Shown piece by piece: positions 1 through 8,098 of a stretch of 20,303 nt of DNA. Made by a program: the position numbers and the translations under genes. The notes under the pieces were generated by a model. The model was given only the letters and a program-made list of their open reading frames with translations, ran no database searches and was not told the DNA's origin. Origin of the DNA: Candidatus Rifleibacteriota bacterium (GTDB lineage: Bacteria > Riflebacteria > Ozemobacteria > Ozemobacterales > Ozemobacteraceae); NCBI GenBank assembly GCA_017526725.1, contig JAFXRA010000116.1, positions 1 to 20,303 on the forward strand, read 5' to 3'. Numbering within the stretch: position 1 is the first letter of the stretch; each line of letters opens with the position of its first letter.

Positions 1-262
1 ACTTTCCAGTAACAGGCTTATTTTGATGAATGATTGGATATGTAGATTTATTAATCTCTTCTTCTAAAATATCAAAACCATAGGCTCTAACTTCGTTTAT
101 CATATTACGTCCGATGCTCTGAGCTATCATCAAATTCTTAGCTTGAGCTGTCTGTTTATGACTATTTTGGAATAATATAATAAGCGGTATGAAACCAAGA
201 GAGAATATCATAACAGTTAGAAGCATTTCTATTGTTGAAAAAGCAGTTTTTCTTTTTGTCAT
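1..262 (-). CDS. Type IV prepilin-like protein, C-terminus off the window
   Basis: The minus-strand frame starts with ATG at 262 and is open to the window edge, giving 87 residues of an incomplete protein. The N-terminus has a short basic leader (MTKRKTA), then FSTIEMLLTVMIFSLGF and more hydrophobic residues. This is the class III (prepilin peptidase) pattern: cleavage expected after Ala7, Phe8 at mature position 1, Glu12 at mature position 5, then one transmembrane helix. A polar helix follows, rich in Gln and Ala. The start overlaps the stop of the 850-residue gene as ATGA, with GGGGC a few bases upstream, so the two should be translationally coupled. By family, such proteins are inner-membrane (pseudo)pilins or minor pilins. 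The -1 Ala instead of Gly is unusual. The exact class cannot be set without the C-terminal half. Confidence 0.8.
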   Translation of the reverse strand, partial: MTKRKTAFSTIEMLLTVMIFSLGFIPLIILFQNSHKQTAQAKNLMIAQSIGRNMINEVRAYGFDILEEEINKSTYPIIHQNKPVTGK

Positions 263-2811
263 ATTGCCCCGGTAATTCCTATATGTTGAATTCTTGGACT
301 CATAAAGAATTCATGAGTTAATACTTCGTATTCTAAGCGTGATTCATTTGAGGTATCTAAGTATTCCTGATATAATAGATACTTTTTATTACTATCTTCT
401 TTAAACATCAAAGGATTATCCTGGTCATGGATTACCCATAAATCGTCTCCCTGAGCATCTAAGGTGCAATAATAATTTGAGTAATTGCCTTTTATTATAT
501 TTGCATGTCTATCACTGTTTATTAAATTAGCTAAGGCATTCTGTTGAACCCACTCAGTAAAGGTTTCTCTAGGATTCATTTTGTTTACAAAATCTTGAGC
601 AGTGGCATTGAAACCATTTACACTTCTTACGCCAAGATTAGAGAAAACTGATGCTTCTATAGTAACTCCGCCGTCTAATGTAAGCATGTTTTGTTCACAG
701 GTTTTCTGGTAATCACCGCCTGATAAACTGCTTTTTGTATTTTCTAATGGCGGATAGTAGAATATTGTCATATGACCAAGAGGTCTGCCGTTGTTGTCGC
801 GGGCTGCAATAACATTCCCTTTAAATGTTAATGGGTTCTTGTTTTCGTCTAATCCTGTAATTATCAGTGTACCTGTTCCAATATAACTAATGCTGTTTTC
901 GAGAGTAAATGCATTTAACCAGTAAACCCCGTTAAGTATCCAACGCTCATCTTTGTCTCTTGGAATTTCATTTATATTGTTAAATTCTCTTGTAACTGCT
1001 CCCGTATAATTGAATTTAAAATTAGTTGGGAAGAGATTTATACAGTCATTTTCATCTTGAGCAGTTAAGTTTTTAAGCTTATTTAAAGCAGGTATTCTTC
1101 TTAAGCCAGAATCTACAGCTGATATTATAATACGAATTTCAAAAGTAACAAGATTGGCTATACCATTGAAAATGTGGGCAGCACCAGCTTTTAATTTACC
1201 CCAAAAACCTACGGGGTCTGGGTCATTAAAATAACTTATACAGAAATCTGTATATTGTTCTTTTTCGCAGTGATCAATAGAATTTGAAACAGGAAAGTAT
1301 TTAATATCTGAAACTAATGCCCTTATAGGAGTAGTTCCATTTAGAGATTTTTCGTCATCTGGGTCTTCTCTAGGATCCCATCTGTGTTCTACGCGAATCT
1401 TATTATCAGTTTCTGGAAATTCACTAGGAGGAGGATCTTTTTGATTTGGTCTGAAAGGTGATTGTGAAATTGCTGGTGTTACTGGCTGGAAACGCCATGG
1501 AGTGCGGCAGAAAGGTCCGCCAGGGAGAAATTTTTGATGAGGAGCTGAACCTACAAAAAAGTGACAGTCGACATCGTGATCTACGAAAAGATCTTTCATT
1601 TTACTAATAAATGAAGTGCTGAGCTGCGGATAATTGCCGCCTTTTAGGATAGTTGCAGAAGTAACATGTGATCCTGAATAACTATCAGCGAAATCGGCGT
1701 CATCATTCTTGGTATCTGATGTTTTAAACAATTTTTCAAAAAAACCTTTTCCGGGGAATACAGCACGACTTTTGTCTGGATAATAGGAAAAGCCATAAAA
1801 TGTATCATCATATTGATAAGCCATGTTAATACCAGGACCGGGATTATCATCTGTATCAATAGGTGGGTTTAGGAATGCTCCTGGTCCTATAGTGCCGCCG
1901 TCTTTACCCACATCTTTCTTTATATATTCTTCATTTGTAAAAACAGTAGGATAATTGACCAAATTAGAGTTTTCAAGGTCTACAACTGCTGGACCGTGCA
2001 TATAAACTCTTGACTGAAATGGAAGATTCCAAATAAAAAGTCTGCCTTTTTCTTCCTTTGTATTATTATTTAATCTGTTTCGTAAGTGAGCTTCAACTAT
2101 ACCTTCGGATTGCTGCAAATCTAAATATATCCCAAGAATGCTGAAATAAGAGTAGTTTCTTCCTATAGGCCCCACATTTACTATTTTTACGTCTCTTGAT
2201 ACTTTATAATTAATAGTTGTCTTTTTTTGCTTTGCCAAAGATACCGTAATATCAAATTGTAAGGTACAATACCAATCTCTAGACATATCAGTATCGAATG
2301 GGTTATATTCCTCATAATTTTTGGTAGCACGGTCTAAAGGACAATAATAGCATTTTGTATTATCTAACGGCCCTTGAGGAATTGGTCTTAAATCGGTAAT
2401 TGCAGGATGAATTTTGTCTATGCTGAAGCCTGCTTTGGTTATATGTTCTAATATTTGAGAAAGACCAGCTAAATCGCTTTTGGTAAAATCTTTAAGCTGA
2501 ACTAAATTCTGCGGAGTTGAACCTTGATCAAGGCTCATCGGTTTTGAAGTCGCAGCTTGTGAGATAAGGCTTTCAAAAATACCGTTTTTCTTTTTTTCTC
2601 TAAATTGTTCTTCTATAATAACGGCTGCTTCATCTGCAACAGCTTCTGCAATTTGTCTTCCCATTGTTCTATAAACAGACAAGGAAGTCTGAGAGTATTC
2701 TGCGGAACTGCTTTGCATCAAGAAAAGACCCATAAAAGCAAGAAGTCCCAACATTCCTATCGCGACTATGAAACCAAAGCCTTTTTTGTTGTTCTTTCTT
2801 GAAATTGCCAT
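259..2811 (-). CDS. PilX-like large minor-pilin/adhesin, membrane-anchored, 850 aa
   Basis: The N-terminus is basic (residues 1-10, ending NNKK) followed by GFGFIVAIGMLGLLAFMGLF and a Ser-rich exit (QSSSAEYSQTS). This resembles PilX-type minor pilin N-termini, with a single transmembrane helix at about 12-33. Residues 35-75 are helical. The long exported part has scattered cysteines (154 and 157 as CYYC, then 182, 416, 435, 515, 524, 590, 705), suggesting disulfides. Residues about 620-735 (GVYWLNAFTLENSISYIGTGTLIITG, FKGNVIAARD, GGVTIEASVFSNLGV) read as short beta rungs, as in the C-terminal region of PilX-like proteins. The start has AAGAGG nine bases upstream and a good promoter. The next gene, a prepilin, overlaps it by 4 bases. 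I infer a pilus-tip or surface subunit. I recognise no catalytic domain. Confidence 0.75.
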   Translation of the reverse strand: MAISRKNNKKGFGFIVAIGMLGLLAFMGLFLMQSSSAEYSQTSLSVYRTMGRQIAEAVADEAAVIIEEQFREKKKNGIFESLISQAATSKPMSLDQGSTPQNLVQLKDFTKSDLAGLSQILEHITKAGFSIDKIHPAITDLRPIPQGPLDNTKCYYCPLDRATKNYEEYNPFDTDMSRDWYCTLQFDITVSLAKQKKTTINYKVSRDVKIVNVGPIGRNYSYFSILGIYLDLQQSEGIVEAHLRNRLNNNTKEEKGRLFIWNLPFQSRVYMHGPAVVDLENSNLVNYPTVFTNEEYIKKDVGKDGGTIGPGAFLNPPIDTDDNPGPGINMAYQYDDTFYGFSYYPDKSRAVFPGKGFFEKLFKTSDTKNDDADFADSYSGSHVTSATILKGGNYPQLSTSFISKMKDLFVDHDVDCHFFVGSAPHQKFLPGGPFCRTPWRFQPVTPAISQSPFRPNQKDPPPSEFPETDNKIRVEHRWDPREDPDDEKSLNGTTPIRALVSDIKYFPVSNSIDHCEKEQYTDFCISYFNDPDPVGFWGKLKAGAAHIFNGIANLVTFEIRIIISAVDSGLRRIPALNKLKNLTAQDENDCINLFPTNFKFNYTGAVTREFNNINEIPRDKDERWILNGVYWLNAFTLENSISYIGTGTLIITGLDENKNPLTFKGNVIAARDNNGRPLGHMTIFYYPPLENTKSSLSGGDYQKTCEQNMLTLDGGVTIEASVFSNLGVRSVNGFNATAQDFVNKMNPRETFTEWVQQNALANLINSDRHANIIKGNYSNYYCTLDAQGDDLWVIHDQDNPLMFKEDSNKKYLLYQEYLDTSNESRLEYEVLTHEFFMSPRIQHIGITGAI

Positions 2812-2820
2812 AAAAAGGTT

Positions 2821-2826
2821 CCTCTT
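2821..2826 (-). promoter_or_regulatory. Ribosome binding site for the 850-aa gene
   Basis: AAGAGG on the minus strand lies nine bases before the ATG at 2811. It supports that start over internal methionines. Confidence 0.6.
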
Positions 2827-2846
2827 TAACTAGGTATATATTTCTA

Positions 2847-2875
2847 AGTTTACCATTCTATTGAAGAGTAGTCAA
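2847..2875 (-). promoter_or_regulatory. Sigma-70-type promoter for the PilX-like/prepilin operon
   Basis: Read on the minus strand, TTGACT (2875-2870) and TAAACT (2852-2847) are separated by exactly 17 bases. They match the -35 consensus at 5 of 6 and the -10 consensus at 4 of 6. Transcription would begin near 2840, leaving a leader of about 30 bases before the ATG at 2811. Confidence 0.55.
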
Positions 2876-3070
2876 AATATTTACTACTATTATTATTATT
2901 ATTTTGAGGTATGGAAAAAGCATAGATTTTTATGTTAAATTGTTTATAGAAATTTATAAAAAGGTTTATCGCTTTTCGTTATAAATTTTTATGCATTGGT
3001 CGATAGGTCGTTGAATTATGTTTATAGCTTGATTTAGCTAAACTTAAAACATATTTTAAAGGAGATTATC
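2876..3070. other. Divergent intergenic region with TAT microsatellite and A/T inverted repeat
   Basis: This AT-rich spacer lies between the divergent PilX-like operon and the plus-strand TPR operon. It holds a short run of TAT triplets (about 2886-2903) and a perfect 9-base inverted repeat, AATTTATAA (2951-2959) and TTATAAATT (2979-2987), with a 19-base loop. Because the repeat contains only A and T, it may have no function. I found no convincing -35/-10 pair for the plus-strand operon. The strongest signal is AAAGGAG at 3058-3064, the ribosome binding site of the next gene. Confidence 0.5.
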
Positions 3071-3631
3071 GTGAGGAATAAATTAGACCGATTGCTGTTA
3101 TTATCTGTAATGGCCGGTGTTATTTCTACTATGCCAGAGCCTCAGCCAGTGCATGCTTATCAGGAAATCAAAGAAACAAAAACTATTAGTAGGTTTCTTG
3201 ATGACAATTATGAAGGTCTTAAAGCTATTTATCGTTTCGCAAACGAAATGAAAAAACAGGCTTTACCTTTTAATAGTAAGAAACATCGTGACAGATACAG
3301 ATTCGAACCTGGTGACAGTTACGCGAGAAACATTATGTCGAAGTCTCGAGAACTTGCCAGCCGATTCAAGTTGGTTAATGGCATTCTTTACCATTCTGAT
3401 GTTCCAAATAAAAGCTTGATTTACAAGGAAACATTAGAAGCTCTTGATAGTATTAGCATTTACTCTAAGCGCGCTATTAGAGCTAATAAAGACAATAATT
3501 ATGCTTTGTATCTAGCTTCTGCTCAGGGAATTGAAAAAGAAGTCATGACTCTCAACAGATTACTTGATGAACTCGAAGCTGGAATAAATGAAAGTATTTA
3601 TGAAGCAGATGTTAGGAAGGAGTCTCTCTGA
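3071..3631 (+). CDS. Secreted helical protein of unknown function, 186 aa
   Basis: The start is a GTG, chosen because AAAGGAG lies six bases upstream and the reading gives a signal peptide at once. That peptide is MRNKLDR, a hydrophobic stretch LLLLSVMAGVIS, and a likely signal peptidase I site ending in VHA at about residue 29. The mature part of about 157 residues is highly charged and predicted by eye to be mostly alpha-helical (RFLDDNYEGLKAIYRFANEMKKQ, then a C-terminal helix EKEVMTLNRLLDELEAGI). There are no cysteines and no domain I recognise. It is followed after 53 bases by the TPR gene on the same strand, so the two probably form an operon. The location beside pilus genes suggests a periplasmic accessory role, but that is only context. 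Confidence 0.75.
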   Translation: MRNKLDRLLLLSVMAGVISTMPEPQPVHAYQEIKETKTISRFLDDNYEGLKAIYRFANEMKKQALPFNSKKHRDRYRFEPGDSYARNIMSKSRELASRFKLVNGILYHSDVPNKSLIYKETLEALDSISIYSKRAIRANKDNNYALYLASAQGIEKEVMTLNRLLDELEAGINESIYEADVRKESL

Positions 3632-3684
3632 TTTCTTCTTGGGTTTTGTTGTTTAAAAGATTTTATTCATGAATTGAGGGTATT

Positions 3685-5106
3685 ATGAAGCTTTTTCCAA
3701 AACCTGCTTCCAGGGCTATTATTTTGATGGCCCTGGCTTGTGGGTGTTCTTTGTCTTCCTTTGCTGCAGAAGTAGACAAGGGTATTGTTGACCCTAAAAA
3801 ACAATCAGCACAAATGGTTCAGGAAGGATTAAACTATCTTATTCTTGAACAGAATGAAAAGGCTGAAGAGCTTTTTATTAGAGCAAAATCTATAGACCCG
3901 TATTCCGAACAGGCCTATAATTTCCTTGGATTACTCTATCTGCAGGAGGGGTATAACCAAAAGGCTGAAAGTATGCTTAAACAAGCCATAGCTATTGAGC
4001 CTATGTATCCTGAAGCTTTGAGAAATCTTGGAAAACTCTGTTTAAAAGAAGATAGATTCAAAGAAGCCTGTGTTTATCTAAAGAAAACTTTGTCTATAGA
4101 TGAAAAACAGCCATATACATGGTATTTGCTTGGAATGGCTCAATATTTCAGCGGGCAGAATGAAGAAGCCATAAAATCCTATGAAACAGCTTTCTCAATG
4201 GAACCCAATCTACCAGTAGAAGCTCGTTATAATCTTGGGGTTGCGTATCACGAAAGTTCTAGATATATCGATGCGGTCAGATGTTATGAAGAGGTTTTAA
4301 AGCAAGAGCCTCAGCATATAAATGCATTAAATAATCTTGGACTTGTATATTCAATTCTTGGTGAAAGAAATCGTGCGGTAGAATCTTTTAAGCAGGTTCT
4401 GGATTTAGACAAAGACAATGTTAAAGCCAGAATTAATCTTGGCAATGTTTATTTAAGCACAAAAGACCTGGTTGAAGCTGAAAAAATATACAGAAGTGCT
4501 ATTTCGCTTGATGAATCAGACGTCAGCCCAAGACTGAACTTAGGAGTTGTCTATTATGAAAAGGGTGAATTTGATAAAGCCTGCCAGGAATGGGAAAAGC
4601 TTTTAAAAGAAGAACCTAATAATATTAGAGTTCTGTCAGTCATGGGTTCTGCCTATCTTGAAAGAAAAGACTATGTTAAAGCTATTGAAATTTTCAGGCA
4701 GATGAATAAGCTTATGCCTGAAAATGGCAGTGTTGCGAACACTCTTGGTTATTTACTTGCAGAGCAGAATTCTGAGTTGAAGTTTGCCGGCAATCTTATA
4801 GAGACAGCAATTAAATTAGATAAATCTAATCGGGCTACGTACTTTGATTCATTGGCTTGGGTTCACTATAAACAGGGTGAATATAAAAAAGCCTACAATA
4901 TTCAGAATAAAGCCATTAAGATTCTTAAACTAGCTCATGAACCTATTTCTAGTGATATTTACTATCATATGGGAAAGATTCAGGTTGAATTAAAGAATTC
5001 TATAGCGGCTAAAAAGAATTTTGAAGATGCAATAAAGAGTAATACCGATGCAGATATAGTTAAGCTTGCCTCGGAAAGTTTGGCACTCATTAAGAATTAC
5101 GAATGA
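3685..5106 (+). CDS. Exported TPR-repeat protein, TadD/PilW-like accessory candidate
   Basis: This 473-residue protein begins with an export signal (MKLFPKPASRAIILMALACGCS). The LAC and GC cysteines at 19 and 21 leave it unclear whether it is a lipoprotein or is cut after SSFAA near residue 28. From about 44 to 465 it is almost entirely tetratricopeptide repeats; I count about twelve, with clear cores such as AYNFLGLLYLQEG, ARYNLGVAYHESSRY, ALNNLGLVYSILGE and ARINLGNVYLSTKD. GAGGG lies four bases before the ATG. By family, TPR solenoids act as protein-binding scaffolds. TadD of Tad loci and PilF/PilW of type IV pili are TPR proteins needed for secretin assembly, though those are usually about half this length. 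Being next to tad genes makes a similar role plausible but unproved. Confidence 0.85.
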   Translation: MKLFPKPASRAIILMALACGCSLSSFAAEVDKGIVDPKKQSAQMVQEGLNYLILEQNEKAEELFIRAKSIDPYSEQAYNFLGLLYLQEGYNQKAESMLKQAIAIEPMYPEALRNLGKLCLKEDRFKEACVYLKKTLSIDEKQPYTWYLLGMAQYFSGQNEEAIKSYETAFSMEPNLPVEARYNLGVAYHESSRYIDAVRCYEEVLKQEPQHINALNNLGLVYSILGERNRAVESFKQVLDLDKDNVKARINLGNVYLSTKDLVEAEKIYRSAISLDESDVSPRLNLGVVYYEKGEFDKACQEWEKLLKEEPNNIRVLSVMGSAYLERKDYVKAIEIFRQMNKLMPENGSVANTLGYLLAEQNSELKFAGNLIETAIKLDKSNRATYFDSLAWVHYKQGEYKKAYNIQNKAIKILKLAHEPISSDIYYHMGKIQVELKNSIAAKKNFEDAIKSNTDADIVKLASESLALIKNYE

Positions 5107-5196
5107 GAAATTAGGAATTAAAGCAAAAAGACTCGCAATAACGAGTCTTTTTGTTTTTTAGTCTATGTTCTAAGCTATTAGCTCCTAATTCTTAAT
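5089..5196. repeat. Inverted repeat flanking the convergent terminator
   Basis: ATTAAGAATTACGA at 5089-5102 recurs on the opposite strand as ATTAAGAATTAGGA (5196-5183), 13 of 14 bases identical. The left copy forms the last codons of the TPR gene; the right copy lies just past the tadG2 stop. It brackets the terminator hairpin symmetrically. Confidence 0.5.
5125..5152. terminator. Bidirectional intrinsic terminator between convergent operons
   Basis: A perfect 11-base stem, AAAAAGACTCG (5125-5135) with CGAGTCTTTTT (5142-5152), encloses a 6-base loop. On the plus strand TTTTT-G-TTTTTT follows. On the minus strand the stem itself ends in TTTTT. It lies between the TPR gene stop and the tadG2 stop, so it can end both transcripts. 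Confidence 0.85.
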
Positions 5197-5200
5197 TACT

Positions 5201-8077
5201 TTACATACTTCCGTTGTTGTATGCTGCTAGCAGAGTAGCAACTTCACGCGGGTCTACGATATATCCTAAGAATTCACCACGTATCTGGCCTACTAACGGG
5301 TCACCAAGAACTTCAGAACGAGTATATTCACTTTCTGCCATAATTCTAAATTTTGCAAAACCTATAATCTGAACAGAGTTTTTCAGATTAGTCATGTCTA
5401 CGTCGTTAGGAGCAAAATTAGAATTCAAATTGTCGTAATCTTCAGCTCCAGAATTCAAGGCTCCAACTTTGAGGTCATATAAGGTATAATCACCATTTTC
5501 GACTTCCTGGTCACCAACTCTCGTTACTGTAGATAGATAGTTCTGAACAGATTCAGGAACACCAACAATAGGAACAATAACAATCTGGTTGGGTGTGTAG
5601 CTTGCTAATGGAACTTTTCCTGTAATAATATCTAAGCCATTCTTGGTTTCAGATGAATACTTACCGTTATCTGAAGATATAATATCAGCAAAATTTATAG
5701 GCTGGTCATAGCCATAGAGCAAACGGTCTTTGTAGTCAGAATTGTTTCTGTTACCGTCATTATCTGGGTCTATACAACCATACTGATACTTGGTTCTTCC
5801 TGTAAGATGTGTACCAATACTAGTTTCTTTATCTGAAGTTGAACCGAAAAGAATGTTATTCAAAACGAAACGTTTTGCGTTAATGTTCTGAGCATAGTGA
5901 CCGCCCATCAATGCAAACTGACCTTTCTGTTCACCCTGTTCATTTGTAAGTTGCCCGCCGACATACTGCCAAGCCGTAGAAGAAAGACTTGACATTTTGT
6001 CTATACCATTTTTGACTGTGGCATTTGTAAATGAACAAGTAGCACCAGCACCAGTGTTTGGAGTGCCTGATACCTGGCAAAGAGGATTGTATTTGTAATT
6101 GTTTTGAACCGTACCATTTCCATAGTTGTTTATGAATATACTGGAATAACCAATAGGGCTATTACCGCTACCTTTTTTAGGAAGCTGTGTATATGTAAAA
6201 TTTTGGAAAATCATACAGTTATCATAAGACTGTTGAAGATTATGGGTTTTATAAAATGCCCCTTGTTGCAATGACAAGTCGATTGTTTCGGCAGCGAAAC
6301 ACTGAGTATACATGAAACCGCCTTTAAGGATATGCTGTTTGATTGTTTCTGCCACATCCCATTTCATTTTCTGATAAGATGTAGCTTGAGAGAACCATTT
6401 TGTACAAAGGTCATAAGCAGAAAGATTCAAATCTGACTGTTGGAATACGTATGGAAAAGGCGTGTCGTCTGTATATCCATATTGATCATGCAGATAATTG
6501 TAGAACTTACAACCAGAGAAATTTGTCTGATTACCTAAGTTGTTTATATCGAACACACCACAGGTTCCACATCTTTCTGTTATAGCAGTTAAACAGTTTG
6601 CGTTGAGTTCCGAAGCGTCAATATTCCAACCAGTTAATTTTGCGTAATAATAGGTTACATTATACCAGCCCTGTCTTACTTGCTTAGTTGTCACTTCATA
6701 GGTCATATGTTCCCTACAGTTTTCACAGGCAAGGTTTTTCAATGTAGTTATAGCTTTATCACGATTTTTATCACTTTTTTGAGTTCCTAAGGCAATGTTT
6801 TTGATACAGCCTGGTTTGATTTTTTGACATGCAGTCGGGAAAGCACCGTTACAGTATTTTGCAGCATCGTTAACCGTTTGTCCTGTAAAATCTTCATGGT
6901 GCAAGTGAATCCAGTCAAATTTATCTAATTCGCCGTTTAATATTTCTAAGTCGAATATTTTTGTATTGTAATTAGCGTTATAATTAGATGTTCTGTCCCA
7001 ACCACCTGGGTTTGAATCAGTTTTTGGCAATGCATAGTTACCATAAGGTATTTTTGCAGCTATAAGAATATCTTCAACAGGGTCTGTGGCATCTTGAGAA
7101 GAATAAATAGCAATCTGAGGTCTCCAGGTTAATGGAATAATCAAATTATTTGTATATTCTCCTCTGGTCAGCCCTGTTAAATAGTCATTGATTTGGTCTA
7201 CAGTAATATTAGCTCCAACATAGCCTAAAAGCTGTTTGATTCTATCTGGTCTGGCCTGTTCATAATATACGCCTCTATAATCGCCACTATTTAGTCTTTG
7301 TTCAAATTTACTATTGGCTCTCATCAAGAATCCGCCACCATTATTGCTTAAAAGCCAATAAGCAGGTGTTAGAGATTCTTTATCCCTTTCATCTATTTGT
7401 AATGCCCAGTAAATAGCACCATAAGCCAACATTGTTTTATTGTCATCGGGCTGATTCCCGCTTAAACCTGTTGGAATATAAATCATATATTCTTCATCGC
7501 CCAAAGGGTCGTTACCTTCTGCTTCACCTAGTTTAATAATATATTCTGTTCCTGTGGCAAAACCTTCACCGTCTTCAAATTTAACGAAATCGTAAGTTTT
7601 CCATGACAAGTCATGAACTTCACCATGCGGTATAGCAATAGGCATTATGGCAGAAGCATCTACACCGCCTGCTCTTGCGGCTGCAACATCAGCTTTTTGT
7701 ATATCGAATATTTTCATGAAGAAAAGGCTGACTTCATCTTTTGCATCGATTTTGAGATTTGTCTGGTTAGATGTTAAAACTATTCTTAATTGTTCGTCTG
7801 TTAAATTGTTAAAGCCATTGGCTGCCATGACTTCTCGCATATGATTTTTTATGGTAGTTTCATCTTCTGCTGTCAATCTTGATTTTGTTTTTCTGATTTC
7901 AGCAAGTTTATCATAACCGGCTTTCCAAGCGGCATTTGTGGCTGTCTGAAGTCTGGCGTGGTCATAATAAACATAACCAACGTCTGTTACCAGAGCAACT
8001 ATCCCAATTAACACAATAGAAATAGCCGCAGTTAAAAGAGTTACATTACCTCGGCGTAATTTACAAAAAATATTCAT
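5201..8077 (-). CDS. tadG: TadG-like Flp pilus protein with inserted amidotransferase-like domain (tadG2)
   Basis: The protein has 958 residues. I place the start at the ATG at 8077: GGAGG lies eight bases upstream, and starting there puts the basic/hydrophobic anchor (KLRRGNVTLLTAAISIVLIGIVALV, residues 6-30) at the N-terminus. The longer frame to 8143 only translates a simple repeat. Residues 1-185 and about 769-958 align by eye with TadG1 at 9227: VSLFFMKIF/VGLFFAKVI, MPIAIPHGE/LPIVMPHGI, TEYIIKLGE/KEYIIKPGQ, DRLLYGYDQPINFADII/KNMTYGFTKALNINDKI, and GFAKFRIMAESEYTR with a GQIRGEFLGYIVDP end. Between them is an extra block (186-768) with motifs AYGAIYWAL, IAIYS, WIHLHHEDFTGQ, GGFMYTQCFAAETIDLSL and RFVLNNILF. 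I recall these from exported proteins often named 'asparagine synthetase B' in Bacteroidetes, probably a class I amidotransferase-like fold. A Cys-rich segment (409-523) interrupts that block. I expect an anchored, exported minor subunit or adhesin. Confidence 0.85.
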   Translation of the reverse strand: MNIFCKLRRGNVTLLTAAISIVLIGIVALVTDVGYVYYDHARLQTATNAAWKAGYDKLAEIRKTKSRLTAEDETTIKNHMREVMAANGFNNLTDEQLRIVLTSNQTNLKIDAKDEVSLFFMKIFDIQKADVAAARAGGVDASAIMPIAIPHGEVHDLSWKTYDFVKFEDGEGFATGTEYIIKLGEAEGNDPLGDEEYMIYIPTGLSGNQPDDNKTMLAYGAIYWALQIDERDKESLTPAYWLLSNNGGGFLMRANSKFEQRLNSGDYRGVYYEQARPDRIKQLLGYVGANITVDQINDYLTGLTRGEYTNNLIIPLTWRPQIAIYSSQDATDPVEDILIAAKIPYGNYALPKTDSNPGGWDRTSNYNANYNTKIFDLEILNGELDKFDWIHLHHEDFTGQTVNDAAKYCNGAFPTACQKIKPGCIKNIALGTQKSDKNRDKAITTLKNLACENCREHMTYEVTTKQVRQGWYNVTYYYAKLTGWNIDASELNANCLTAITERCGTCGVFDINNLGNQTNFSGCKFYNYLHDQYGYTDDTPFPYVFQQSDLNLSAYDLCTKWFSQATSYQKMKWDVAETIKQHILKGGFMYTQCFAAETIDLSLQQGAFYKTHNLQQSYDNCMIFQNFTYTQLPKKGSGNSPIGYSSIFINNYGNGTVQNNYKYNPLCQVSGTPNTGAGATCSFTNATVKNGIDKMSSLSSTAWQYVGGQLTNEQGEQKGQFALMGGHYAQNINAKRFVLNNILFGSTSDKETSIGTHLTGRTKYQYGCIDPDNDGNRNNSDYKDRLLYGYDQPINFADIISSDNGKYSSETKNGLDIITGKVPLASYTPNQIVIVPIVGVPESVQNYLSTVTRVGDQEVENGDYTLYDLKVGALNSGAEDYDNLNSNFAPNDVDMTNLKNSVQIIGFAKFRIMAESEYTRSEVLGDPLVGQIRGEFLGYIVDPREVATLLAAYNNGSM

Positions 8078-8085
8078 TTGGAAAG

Positions 8086-8090
8086 CCTCC
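8086..8090 (-). promoter_or_regulatory. Shine-Dalgarno that fixes the tadG2 start
   Basis: GGAGG on the minus strand lies eight bases before the ATG at 8077. No comparable site precedes the upstream in-frame ATG at 8143, so 8077 is the preferred start. Confidence 0.8.
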
Positions 8091-8098
8091 CAAATTAA

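Noticed and set aside
3011..3044. Promoter for the plus-strand operon (TTGAAT with TAGCTA or TAAACT)
   Set aside because: Spacing is 18-22 bases with a poor -10 match, so I could not support a call.
5201..8077. TadG2 as a real asparagine synthetase
   Set aside because: It has no N-terminal Cys nucleophile and no PP-loop ATP motif of AsnB. Only the remembered name of a look-alike family suggests it.
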